Shown: piece after piece, positions 1 to 11,467 of the stretch
Numbering within the stretch: position 1 is the stretch's first letter
Layout: each line of letters opens with the position of its first letter
Notes under the pieces: generated by a model
Databases searched by the model: none
What the model was told of the DNA's origin: nothing
Seen by the model: the letters and a program-made list of their open reading frames with translations, nothing else
Made by a program: the position numbers and the translations under genes
Source: Portulaca oleracea
Lineage: Eukaryota; Streptophyta; Magnoliopsida; Caryophyllales; Portulacaceae
Length of the DNA: 64,000 nucleotides
Direction of reading: 5' to 3'
NCBI GenBank assembly: GCA_029582165.1
Contig: CM055871.1
Span: 6,765,501 to 6,829,500 of the forward strand

Positions 1-157
1 CCAGAACTAAGCATGGCTCCTTTCTTGTAAGAATGTCATTTTAGTTTAGTTTGGCTGAGTTGTTCAGAATATGGTTTGCTTCTTTGCAGTTCTGTTTTAT
101 TGTACACACTCATACTGTATCAATTTGGTGCTGTTCGCCTGAAATGTGTCTTGCCAG

Positions 158-3100
158 GGATATGGATTTTCCTCTTGATGGTGGTTTTGGGAAACTATCA
201 GCATTCAAACTGGATATGCCAGATATTGATTTCTCTAGCTCACCAAAGAAATCGACAAAACCAAAGGAAAAGTCAGATAACAATTCTGTCAAGGGAAATT
301 GCCCTGCCAAGAAGAATGATGAGTTTACCTTCTCTTTTGACTTTGATGGGTCAGTATACAATAACTTCGACATTTACTATTCATCTTGAGGTGAAGAATT
401 TACGACAGATATGCTGTGGACATCACATAGCAAATATTTATCAAGGGGTGTCAATGATTCCTTGTACATTTCTTGTCGTTAGGTTGGATGCATTCAGTTT
501 GAATAGCCCTCCCTCTAAAGGAAGAAGCAACCCTAGCAAAAAGAAGAGCATCGAAAAAGCTGATTCCATGGATGGAATTGAGAGCGATGATTCGTCCAGA
601 CAGGTTGTTAAAGACAATGGAGCTCCTGAAGATACCAGCAGCAAAAGATCACCTCTCATATATGAAGATGCTCCTAATTCAAAATCTAAGGATCATGTGG
701 ATGATGAGGGGATACTTGACACCCCGCCTAGGAATAGTCCTTCGAATTCTGAAAACACTGCACCTTCAGAGGAAATACTTGCTGCTGATATCCAAAAGAT
801 GGACCATCAAAATCTTCTGTCAAACAAAACTGCCTACAAATCTAGTGCTCAGGAGGAAGTTCATGATTTTGATTCTATTCCTGAGTCAAGATCAACTTCC
901 ATAATAGCTCCATTGGAATCAGCTAACACTCATGAGCCTTCAGGGACAAAAACAGCTATGAGTACCCTGGGGTCTAACAAAGGAACTAAAGCGATCGAAA
1001 ATACGTCCAAACTATATGATGACGAGCTAAAAGAAAAGGATCCACCTGCATTGCCGTCACTGGTACAGACTTCAACGGAGGCTGCTCTTGCAGATAAGAT
1101 GAGTGATTGTACTGTAGTTGGGACATCACATATTGCACCATCTGAACTATGCCCTGTTACTGGATTACTTCCTGTTGCTGTTGTTTTGGCATCAGACACC
1201 AATAAAGAGAAACCAGAAAAGTTGCCGCAACTTTCAGCAGATGAAGGGAGCACAAGTGATGAGAAGTGCGAGCGTGACGACGTTTCTTCTAGTGGTGATA
1301 GACTTGCTTCGGATATTGTAGGCCGTTCTACACCTAATATTCCAGATAATATGTCCTCTGATGCCCAGTATCATGCTGAAGCACCACGATCAACCTCCAA
1401 GTATTTCTCAGCACCATCTGGAAGGTCATCCCATCTTGATCTTTCCTTATTCCTTGCCCTGCTTTTTCGGTTAATGCAGCAGTAACAGATCATGCTGGAA
1501 GTTTCAAATATTACATATCCCCCTCTATTTGCTTGCTTAAATTTTATATCATGCCTCTGTTGGTTGATGGATAAGCAATTAAGCACTTATATGTTGCAGC
1601 ATCCACCCTTGCATCTGTTTTTCCTGGGAAATTATGGACAAGTCACTAAGCTTGGTATCATTGGTCGGTTTCCTCTTAAATTTCTTCAAAATTATGTAGA
1701 GTGAGTTGGACCCTTGACCGCAATTGCAATAACCAATTTATGACTATGGTTATTTCTTTTAAAGCTGTAATTCTTCAGTTAAGACATATGTGTTTCTTTT
1801 ATCCTTCTTTTCCCCCTCCTTGAGAACGTTAATTTGGGGTGGGATTTTTCTACATAATCTTTGACATCCCATAACAGAACCAAAAAAAAATAAAAATTCT
1901 TTGTGTTGGCTGTATCTTAGATTTAAAATCAAGTTGAATTAATGTCCATTTATTGAAAGGCATTGCACATTGTATCCTTAAGATGCTTGATTGTCTTGGC
2001 CAGTGGATCTACTGTAACAGAATCAACACCAGCAGGATTCAAAGTTCCAGGAGGTAACAGCTCAAAACCTTCTGTGCCTAGAGAGACAAGTGGTCATGGA
2101 ACAAAACTGTTTACACTTGGAAGAAAAAGAGATGACTTATCACAGCTTGGTGCTTGCAAAAGGTATTCTCATATCCATAATGGTCTTCCAAGTTCAACTC
2201 TATTTTGTAAACCCTCTCTGTCTGAAACATCCCCCACTCAATAAAGAGGGCTGCATCTCAGTAACTGACCTCAGCAGTGCCAACAGAGAATCTAATGGGA
2301 AGAAACTTGATGACAAATTGAGTTCACTGGTGACTGAAGACGCAGTTTCAGAGAAAACTGAAGAAACTGCAGATGCTGACAAAGTCTCTAGGTGATTGCA
2401 TCATATGAAATTCTACTTATATGTATATATAAATCTTTATCATATTTGATGAATTTATTATTGATATTGTCTATTTTATTTGGCTAAATAACACATCCAT
2501 GCCAATTATATGTAGGGAGGGCATTGAGAATATGAATGGAAAAGCAAAAAATGGGGTAGACACTGAGACAGTTTCGCAAGATGGACATGCAATGAAGGAT
2601 GTTCTTTTGCTAGGAAACGAGAAGAAGACTAATGATTCCAAATCTTCCGGGTAAGAGATTGCCTTCAGTCTGCTCATTATGAAATAGCCATTAATTTTCT
2701 ATGTTCAGATTTCCTGGAGCATTAAGATAATAACTTGCAAATTCTGCCTACAATTTTGTGATTCTTGCCCATGTATCTCCCTTCTGCAACTTCAGCGGGA
2801 TATTATTTCATCAGAAGCTGGTTCATCATGCTGTATAAGTCATGCATGTTACTTCCATCATTTTCTTCCCAGCTTCAGTGAAAGTGTTTCACTTTCAAAA
2901 GCTGGTTCATCATGGTGTATATGATTGCGTTAGTACATTTTTTCTGTTACTGGTCTTAGATGGTTCTTGTTTAATAATATATATGATAGCTCTCTATCAT
3001 CTCTAAGCAGTGATTCTGAAGAATGAGGGTGTGTCTATCTGCTGTTCATTCTCTGGTTTGGTGGTTAGTTAAAGGTTACCGCAGCAGTAAAAGGTCATGG

Positions 3101-6100
3101 TAGAAGTTCCAAGCATTGAATATACGCCGTCCTTTTTTCATGCTTAAACTTTATATCAGTCCTAGGTTGATGCATAAGTGACTTATGTGTTATTAGGCAT
3201 ATACAATTGTATCAACCTTTCACAGGGAATTATGTAGGTCCATAGGAGCATGCTTCTAAGTAGCCTGTCTCACTAAGCTTGGTACAATTAGTGTTTGGTC
3301 TCTCTTAGATTCCTTCATTTTCCATTGAGTGAGTTGGACACTTAACCCATAGCATTAATGTTTGACTTTCTTTGAAGAAGCAGGAGCTCTTCTGTTAATA
3401 CAAGATGTGTTTGTTTATTCAGTGCTCCCCCCCCCCCCCCCCCTCCTTCCCTTTCGAAAACCCCAATGGGGGCAGCCGGGCAGGGATCACCTACTAATCT
3501 TTAACTTGCATTGACTGAACCAATGAAATAATTTCTGTGTGTTTGCTTGATGCTGAAGCTAAATCCTGGTCGAATAGTTGCCAATTTTTGAAAGGCATAG
3601 TACATTGTATCTTTAAGATGTTTTGCTTGCCTTATCCAGCAGATCAACCACAGCAAAAACAACAGGAGCAGCTTCCAAAGCTCCAGGAGGCAACAGCTCA
3701 AAAGATTCCATGCCAAGAGAGGCAAGTGGTGATGGTAGAGCAAAACTGTCCATGCTTGTCAGAAAAAGGGATGACTTAGCACAGCCTGGTGCTGGGAGAA
3801 GGTATTTTCATATCCATAGTTGTGCTGTTCCAACTAACTTTGCAAGACACAAACCCTCTGCCAAAAACAACATCCCCCCCCCCCCCAGGTAAGAAAAATA
3901 AAATTAAAATGGAGCTGCATCTCAGTGACTGACTTACGCAGTGCTATCAGAGAACCTAACAGGAAGAAGCATCACCAAAATGTTGGTGAATCAAGACCCA
4001 ATTTCATAGAAAACTGCAAAAAATGTTTGACATTGATAGTCTTTGGGTGCATCAAGTATTCTTTTGAGGACATCAAGTATTGTCTTAGGGGACATAAAGT
4101 TTGTTTTAGAGAACATCAATTCATGATGTTCACCATGCAAACTTGATGTCCTCACGAACAATACTTGGTGTCCTCACAAACAATACTTGATGTCCACCCA
4201 TGTTCACATGCTCACCAAACTACCATGCTTATGTGATCTGTTCGCTATATATATATATGTATTTATGTAGTATACATATATATATATATATATATATATG
4301 ATGATTTTCATCATTTAAATTCCGTAGTTTATTACTTTATTTGGCTAAAAATCACAGTGACGTCAATTGTGTATGTAGGGACAGCATCGAGAAAATGAAT
4401 GGAAGCGTTAAAAATGGGGTAGACACTGGTGCAGTTTTGCAAGATGGACAATCGATGAAGGATGCTCTTTTGGTAGGAAGCGAGAAGAAGACTAATGATC
4501 CCAAATCTTCAAGGTAATGCTGTCAGTCTGCTTACCATGAAACAATCATCAATTTACAATTTTCGGATTTTCTGGAATAGTAAGATAATAGCCTGCACAT
4601 TCTATCAACAATTTGCTGATACTTGTCCATGTATCTTCCTTTTACATCTTGAGTGTGACACTTATCATGAGTGTGTGCATGTCACTTCATCTTTTTCTTC
4701 CCTGCTTTTGTAAATTGGAATTTCACTTTTGAAAGCTGGTTCATCATGGTGCATACCAGTCCACTGTCCAGTACTACATTTTTGCTCTTGCTGGTCTTCA
4801 ATGATTCATTGTTTAATAAGAGTATATGATAAGTTTGATAACACAACAATCGTTTCACCAAATGTTTTTCCGAAGAAAGTATAGTTTTCTGCATATCACA
4901 ATATATTGGACATAGCTACTTCTATGTGTTGTCAAGACATGGGCATCATGGTGCCCTTGATTAGTTAACTTTAAGAAAGTATTCTATGTTTTATGTCTAA
5001 GGAACATGTTATGTCTCCTGCAGCTTTCATGTCCCTTCTTCTGAATTCACTGCATGGGAGACCAAAACGAACAACCATCACCTTGAAAAATTCAAAGACA
5101 AAATTCCAAGCATTGTGCCTGTTCAGAAATCGATCGTTGGCGACCCAAATAAACTCTCGTCTCTGAAATTCGGCAAGAAATTAAGTGGCCTTTCAAGTTT
5201 GAAGACACCAGTGTACGCAAAACTGCTTAATACTACACTTCCTCTATTTCTGCCTTTTTTTGTTCCTCCCACTATTCAAATACATTCCTATCATTGTCTC
5301 TTCTAACAGGAATGTGAACGTCACTGCAAAACATTCAGCTATATCTACTGCACTAGACAATGCTAAATCTGTTGTAAATGTTGACAAAAGTGTGAGGTTT
5401 CAAACAATGAACAATCTTATCCCATCAATCAGCACAGAGAAACAGAAACCTTCAGCCCCTTCTTTGAAGCGGAAGACTTCTGAGGTCCGTTTCTTATAAT
5501 CAACTCAGTTTCAAGTTTTGCGAGACCCATTATGAGGCTTAGAACTCATATAAGCATTGACAGGCTGCTACTGATATGGGTTCAATCAAGCTACACCCAT
5601 CAAAACGTCCCTCACCGAGCGACAAAAGGTATGGCCTAATTGCTTAGTAATGAGATTTACATAATTATCACCTCAGATCACTTTTTGTTTAGTAAAACTG
5701 AGGATTTTCCCACCTCCCTTTTTATGTGCAGAATGGCTAAGGAGGTGTTACCAACAAAAGTTGAGGATGAAGTAATTTATTATGCATATGCTCAATTACT
5801 AATTACTACTTGCTCATCAGAACTCAAACGAAAGACATAATTTGCAGATTAAGTGTTTTCCCCCTACCATGCTTGATGCTTGTAGGTTCGCATGAGTGCT
5901 ACACATTTGGAAGGAAGCAGAAAAAATGCAAGGGCCGAGAATCTGAGTCCAAAGTTTGATTTGCATCTAGAGATGAACATGGAAGAGCTAAGAGTCACAT
6001 TGATGGTAGATAATGATGCCAATGTTGAAAAGGCTGAGGCATGTGCAAAGGAGCTTGAAGATGTAAGTAAGGCTTAGTGCTTATTCTGCATGAAATTCCG

Positions 6101-6994
6101 TTTTCTTTACTATTTAGGGTGGCCTATCCTACCCAAAAATTGTAGATTAATTTTTCCGAATTCCGGCATTGACCTATTTGACCCAATTTCACATACCATA
6201 TTTCTCTTATTTCTATTGTCTAAACCCGATTTAGGTTTGTCTAATTTTTTCAATCTGATCCGACCTGAAAACATGGATCAATTTTGTCATCTGAATTTTG
6301 GCATAGACTGATTTTAGCAAGCCAAGTTAACTCGGATCCACATTTTTTATGTGCCTTTCTGGCCTCCCTTTTTCCAACTTAAATTGTTGTGGACTCATTA
6401 AACGTCCTCTGCTTGTATTCCATGGAGTAGTAGCCTAGTAGGTATGCAAACAATTTCGAAAGCTTGGGTCAATTGGAACACGTCTCTCTAAATTGCAAAA
6501 TTTGGGGGTAAGACTGCTACATCCGACCCTTCTATACTCTGGGCTGGATTTCGGTGTATTGGTTTTGGTTCTTGGTAGCCTCCCTTTATGTTTGACAATG
6601 TCAACTTGTTCCTTCAACCTAGAACACCCTCCCTCCCCGAGGATTGCTTTTTTTTTTTTTTTTTTGGGATATCTTTTTGTGACTGATTACATGAATTCTA
6701 CATTATTTTTGCCATTTCTAACAGATTTGCAGCATGCTGAAAAAGAAGCATGAAGAAGCCAAGGAATTATTGGTTCGAGCTCTTGTGAATAACAACAATC
6801 TCCTCATGCTCAACCACCCGATGCATGAAGAGAAAATATCCTTTGTCCTTTTCATCTTTTATCGTCTATGTATGTTCTATCAATCCAAAATTGTCAACTT
6901 CATCATATCTTTTGAGAAGCAAAGGGTTGTAAGCCTTGACAGTCGACACATCCATGCTGTTCAGAGTTTTGCTGCCAGTTTGATGTCCAAGTAG
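158..6994 (+). CDS. At4g18490-like protein of unknown function, 5'-partial, 14+ exons
   Basis: Exons with consistent splice sites and reading frame: 158-349, 483-1424, 2004-2162, 2278-2391, 2516-2650, 3640-3801, 4379-4513, 5024-5212, 5310-5484, 5564-5628, 5732-5771, 5886-6062, 6725-6835 and 6950-6994 (TAG stop). Earlier exons lie left of the window. The opening exon encodes [18 protein letters not shown], a basic [11 protein letters not shown] stretch and FSFDFD. This is the pattern I remember for the plant family called 'uncharacterized protein At4g18490'; no molecular role is known to me. The long second exon and those after it are rich in Ser, Glu, Asp and Lys and look disordered. The last exons (5886-6994) look helical and end in a compact conserved-looking tail, [12 protein letters not shown]. 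Eight successive exons (158 to 5212) are phase 2 at both ends, so skipping or duplicating any of them keeps the frame. A sixth-exon homologue near 3942 is decayed and is left out of the model. Family assignment is fairly sure; exact splicing needs RNA evidence. Confidence 0.8.
1470..4835 (+). repeat. Tandem segmental duplication of a three-exon block (1470-2990 and 3076-4835)
   Basis: Two direct copies of about 1.5 and 1.76 kb. Both exons and introns match: the starts share a GCAGCAGTAA segment (near 1475 and 3080), and the ends share GTTTAATAA followed by ATATATGAT-like sequence. Exons 2004-2162, 2278-2391 and 2516-2650 correspond to 3640-3801, about 3942-4055, and 4379-4513. The peptides show it too: PGGNSSK, RKRDDL and KNGVDT occur in both copies. 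The second copy's middle exon has lost its clear donor and carries a hairpin insertion. All junctions are phase 2, so the duplication adds residues without a frameshift. Divergence of introns and exons indicates an old event. Confidence 0.85.
4045..4197. repeat. Foldback (hairpin) insertion in the decayed duplicated exon
   Basis: An imperfect inverted repeat of about 70 bp per arm, centred near 4120. Each arm is built from repeats of GGACATCAAGTATTG-like units, with reverse complements CAATACTTGATGTCC on the right. It starts where the exon homologous to 2278-2391 should continue, and the exon similarity stops there. It resembles a small MITE. I could not fix a target-site duplication. Confidence 0.6.
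6836..6949 (+). other. U12-type AT-AC intron
   Basis: The donor reads ATATCCTTT, the exact U12 AT-AC consensus. The branch-site candidate is GCCTTGAC at 6933-6940 with A6939 as the branch point, 10 nt before the intron end. The intron ends in CGACAC, an AC acceptor. Splicing joins ...MHEEK to IHAVQSF in phase 0. No plausible GT-AG pair gives a comparable join. The intron is 114 nt, a multiple of three with no in-frame stop, so retention would insert 38 residues rather than truncate the protein. Confidence 0.85.
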
Positions 6995-7339
6995 CCAAAA
7001 ACCAACCACAACATAAACAAAAGTTCCCGTCGTTACACTTACAGTAAGGCTTCTCTATTGCTCTCTCGGCTTCTCTATTGCTCTCTCCTTTCCTTCTTTC
7101 GATTAGATACTGTGTAAATCCGTCTCAGGTAAACTTTATTACGAGATGATAAGTTTCATATAGTCATGTCAGAACTTTAAAGAAGTAATATGTATAGCAA
7201 TCTGTCTTACCACAACTGGTAGATGAGTCGATCTCATGCTAGAATTTGCACGTCCCTGATCATGAATCAAGAGTCTGCAGTCATGCTCTTGTCTTTTGCA
7301 GATACTGGCGTGCTACTGCTATGATGAGCCTAAGACGAT
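6995..7339 (+). other. 3' untranslated region, extent uncertain
   Basis: This follows the TAG stop of the At4g18490-like gene. It contains a short tandem duplication of a GGCTTCTCTATTGCTCTCTC-like stretch near 7050-7087. No coding feature is visible. The polyadenylation site could not be fixed. Confidence 0.4.
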
Positions 7340-7447
7340 GCATATCAGCTTGATTCCAAATTCGAACTGAATTATGCATATCAGCTTGATTCCAAATTCG
7401 AACTGAATTATTGCATATCAGCTTGATTCCAAATTCGAACTGAATTA
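7340..7447. repeat. 35-bp tandem repeat, three copies
   Basis: Three identical 35-bp units start at 7340, 7376 and 7413, separated by one or two T residues. Each begins GCATATCAGCTTG and ends CGAACTGAATTA. They lie just downstream of the At4g18490-like gene, possibly still in its 3' untranslated region. Confidence 0.95.
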
Positions 7448-8839
7448 AGGATCCACAGACTTGAGTGAGATCTGGCTTATGAGGTGTGGTACTCTTTCAT
7501 GCTGTGTATTGTTTTGTGTGAAACAATTATAGTCAAGAAGCATCAGCCACTAAACTGATCCCCTTCCATTGTATAGCCTTCCCCAATGCATGGGTGCATG
7601 AAGAGGTTGATTCAATATATATAATGATTTGTTAAATAAAATTACTATCATTAGATTCGTAACAAAAAATACTATTATAAAAGTATATTATTGCAATTGT
7701 CAATAAAATATTATATAAAACATTATCAATCAAATAGCGACGTTGGAGACCGTGACAATCAACAAAAGGACAAATAATATGGAACCTTGGGAGTATATAG
7801 CAAACTGTCACTAGTCCTTAGTACTAGCTAGTAGTCTTCTCTGACTAGGTAGTTCTATAAAATCAACTGCCAGGGCAACATTGGCTTAGCCAAGTCTCAA
7901 AAGCCTTTTCATCCCTGATGTTTCTTTTCTCATTTGTTCTTTTTTTTGAGTAGAAAATTCCATGGTGTCAGTGTGTCACTGCTACGACGAGGAAAGTGTC
8001 ACCTTGGATTTTGAGTTCTAAATTGTCCCTAGATTGCGATTTTTCTTCATTTCCCCAGATTTTGAGTTCTCTAAAGTGTCAAAATTTGAACGAAAAATAT
8101 GTGCAAACCAGGGTCGGACAAAAGTATTTGGGTGGCCTGTATATAACAAAACTTATCTCAACATCACTCTTTTTCCGCTTGCCTCTCCCCTTCGCGACCG
8201 GCACAGGGGGGGAGAACGGTGGCCTCCTCAATGTAGTCATGCCAAAATATGTCTCGTAATCATTAGTTACACTACTTGGGCCAGCCACTAAACATTCGCA
8301 TAACTGCTTGAGTATAAGGTCAGCTCCAGTGATGACAAACTATAACTCTTCCGGGTCATCGCCAACGGAGTCATGCTCAACAAAGACCATGCATCAACCT
8401 TGCAATTTATTAGGTGCGTCGGGAGCACATGTTCCAGATTCTACAATTGTTCACCGATATATATTAGGTTGTTCACTCTGAGTAATTGTTCACTCTAATT
8501 ATTATAATTGTTCACTCATCAATATCTGGAATACATGCTCTGGGTGCATGTAATATATATTGCATCAACCTTTGGTGTGGGCACCTTGTCTACCATCGTC
8601 TTCGAAAGTTTTAATGTGGGGTCCATTTAAAAGAATAGTGTCATGGCATGTCGGCCAAAATAACGTTATGTTTTGCAGATTTTTCCCATTGGGCCTGGGT
8701 GGTGGGAATATGTCAACTACATGGAAGGGACCCATGGTGCTGCATGGAAAACAGTGATTTTATAAAGGATTTTTGGATCGTAATATACCCACTTTTTGGG
8801 GTATTAGATCGTAATATATCCACATTTACTATTTGACAC
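7448..8839. other. Intergenic DNA without recognised genes
   Basis: AT-rich DNA. The open frames at 7996-8291 have no recognisable domain and look fortuitous. ATTGTTCACTC-like words recur at about 8448-8520. Nothing else could be assigned. Confidence 0.5.
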
Positions 8840-9051
8840 TAATATATCGACCTTTAAACCTATGCGATTTTAATGTATTTACCTAATTAATAGTGAACCG
8901 GTCTCAATGATAATGTGGTAAGTGGTGGAAATTTTCCGAGACCCATAAGAAACTAATATAAGCCCACTTAATCATCATTGAGACTGATTCACCACCATTT
9001 AAATCATGATAAATATGTAAAAATTACATAGGTATAAAGGTTGGTATATTA
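8840..9051. mobile_element. Foldback MITE-like element
   Basis: The left arm (8840-8925) begins TAATATATCGACCTTTAAAC. The right arm (about 8958-9051) is its imperfect reverse complement, ending AAGGTTGGTATATTA. Both arms share the inner word TCTCAATGAT or its complement. No coding capacity. The similarity extends weakly outward, so the true ends may be some bases further out. Confidence 0.6.
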
Positions 9052-9075
9052 GTATACACGCAAATTCTAGTATAA

Positions 9076-9771
9076 GACCGTCTCACGATAAATTATCGTG
9101 AGACGTCCTACGTGGCAAAGTTTGACAAAATGAAAACACAAGAATAAGTTGGAGAGTGAAATCAATCTCCTTAATTAAATTAGCTAAATTTAATTAATAA
9201 ATAACATAGATTAGGTAATTATTTTCTATCCGCAAATAGCGCACACGTTTTAAATGGAACAATTTCCTAAATACCTTTTACAAATTATATAATTATAGGT
9301 GACTAATAAACCAGTCAACGGTGACTATATTATGTTATCTCGAATTTGGAAACAAATAACAACATATCTATCAAGCGAATTAAAATATAGGTGACTAATA
9401 TTAAATTTTTGGGGTGACAAATAATATGGTATCTCGGTTCTGAGCATATATATGTGGCTTATATTCGTCATTAGAGTGACTAATAGTACATTATTGGATG
9501 CAAATATATGACTCAATGGTCACATATATATTTATTATAGTAGTGGTCACGTTCAGAATACGCGCGACTATTATACAACTCAATGGTGACCAATCTTTAT
9601 GTTCTCTGACACACATAAAACGCTGTTATTGTAGTAGTCATATTCTTATAACTAAAAAGTCACATTGACCGTCTCATGATAAATTATCGTGAGACGTTCT
9701 ACGTGACAAAGTTTGACAAAATGAAAACACAAGAATAAGTTGGAGAGTAAAATCAGTCTCCTTAATTAAAT
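9076..9771. repeat. Pair of 105-bp direct repeats with palindromic heads
   Basis: Copies at 9076-9180 and 9667-9771 differ by only a handful of substitutions. Each starts with a near-perfect 25-bp palindrome built on GTCTCACGATAA/TTATCGTGAGAC, followed by TTTGACAAAATGAAAACAC. They flank about 490 bp of different sequence. Whether they are two ends of one element or two insertions of a short family is not resolved. Confidence 0.8.
9181..9666. mobile_element. CACTA-like terminal debris
   Basis: Short motifs of the form GGTGACTAATA recur many times, like subterminal repeats. TTATTATAGTAGTG at 9532-9545 is the reverse complement of a CACTACTATAATAA terminus. A second, similar TTATTGTAGTAG occurs near 9625-9640. 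No transposase is visible. This is a tentative class call from the terminus and subterminal pattern. Confidence 0.35.
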
Positions 9772-10436
9772 TTGTAAATAGTAATTTAGTAACAAGTGAA
9801 TTTAAATATAGTCATATAAGAATACATAATTAGTCATATTTGGCGTCATATATACGAATACATAATAATTATTAATAAAGGTACGTAAAATAGTCACACA
9901 AAAATACATCATTAGTCATATTTTGACGTCGTTTGTATTTATTAAACATATATATTTAAATGTCCTATATTTTTGGATATACTCTTCAAAAAATCTGGAT
10001 CATTTTTCCAACTTCCTAAATTCAAACATGCTGCATTCATTTATTTGAAGTTACGAAGACTTTGGAAAAAAAATTATATTTTGAATGTAGCATGTTTGAA
10101 TTTGACAAATAATATTAAATCTTCAAATAACTCCACTTTTGGCAAATATAAATTTTTCCCTAAATAGTCAACTTCAAACGTGCAACATCAAATATAAATT
10201 TTTTTCCAAATCTCACTGTGGCAAATATAATCCTACTTTGGCAAATATAATTTTTTTCGTAATCCGTAATTTGCCAAATAATTTTAAATCTTCAAGCATT
10301 TTTTTTTCTTTAATTCTTCCATACCAAACGTGATATATTTTTCCAACTTAATATTTTATTGTCTAACGTACGTTCATTTATTTCCATTTCGTTCATATTT
10401 TCCTCATCTAAATTTGGCAAATAATCATAACCTTCG
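9772..10436. other. Older non-coding flank of the LTR element
   Basis: AT-rich sequence with TAGTCATA and GGCAAATATAAT words. Related words occur on the far side of the LARD (19295-19700), so the LARD appears to have inserted into an older repeat. No gene is visible. Confidence 0.5.
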
Positions 10437-10773
10437 AACCCCGAAAAATCCAAAGGTGTTGACCGTGACGTCGTTAGTATATTATGTTTGACTTCGTGTT
10501 TAGTATTATTCGTTTGCGTTTAATTATGCTAACGCTTGAGCTCGTAGGACCGTTGAGGGACTAACAAGGGTAGAATAGTATTCTCATAGGTTAATATTTA
10601 TGTGTTGTTATAATTACGTGAATATTATTTGCTATGTGATTATATGAGTATTGGTATTATTATTATTATTACAATTATTAAAATTATTGGGCTTTTGAAA
10701 AAAATCAGTTTTAATTGTTTTAAATGGGCTGAGTCAGGATTAGTTGGGTTAATTTGGGCCTAATTATGGGTAG

Positions 10774-10781
10774 TATATAAA
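10774..10781 (+). promoter_or_regulatory. TATA box of the LARD 5' LTR
   Basis: TATATAAA, followed about 70 bp later by the CT-rich leader. The same octamer stands at 15967-15974 in the other LTR. The position fits the U3/R boundary of an LTR promoter. Confidence 0.6.
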
Positions 10782-10848
10782 CCCTTTTCTTCCCCTCTCA
10801 AACCTAAAAACCCTAAACACTAATCCCTCCTCAAACCCTAGCCACCCT

Positions 10849-10851
<3 letters not shown>

Positions 10852-10906
<55 letters not shown>
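10852..10906. repeat. CT microsatellite in 5' LTR
   Basis: About 27 CT units. The matching tract in the 3' LTR (16044-16082) is shorter, about 19 units, making this one of the main differences between the LTRs. Confidence 0.95.
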
Positions 10907-10908
<2 letters not shown>

Positions 10909-11442
10909 GTGGCCAAACACCGCGCTGGGACCACCACGGAAACGCCTCCACCACCACAACCACTTTTCTCTTCCCCTCTTCTCCCTCCTTTCTCTCCTTT
11001 CCTCTCTTCTTTCCCCTGCCTCTGCCTCGCTCTCGCGCCCAGCAGCCACCGCCGCCGCCGCAGCGCCACCACCACAACCAGAAACCACCGCCGCAACCAC
11101 CATTCCCGACCCTTCTTTCTCTCTCCTTCGTTCTTTCTCTCGGTTTCTCTTCCTCTCACTTTCGCTTCCCCTTCTCGCCGTCGCCGACAACCACCATCGG
11201 AGTCGCCGCCGCCTCTGGGACACCGCCGCCGCTGAAAATCGCCGCGCTCGACAGAGGAAACTTGAAGTCCGCCGTTGTTGCCGAGTCGAACCGCGCCACC
11301 AACATCACAGCCGCCGCGTCGAACACCCGATCGCCGCGCCGCCGTCGCACCACTCCCTCGTCGCCGCCTCGACCGTCGAACACCCCAGCCGTCGCCGCCC
11401 TGCTCGCCGGAGAAACCATCGTGCCCTAACACCTACGTAAAA

Positions 11443-11467
11443 CCCTAACCCTAACCCTAACCCTAAT
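11443..11467. repeat. Telomere-like CCCTAA repeat inside the LTR
   Basis: About four copies of the plant telomere unit CCCTAA(A) on this strand. The same run is in the 3' LTR at about 16608-16632. It is an interstitial motif within the leader region, not a telomere. Confidence 0.85.

Noticed and set aside
10764..11432. Minus-strand open frames of up to 222 codons rich in Arg, Gly and Glu (also 15957-16584)
   Set aside because: They run through the CT microsatellite and GC-rich leader of the two LTRs. Low complexity, no domain, present in both LTR copies.
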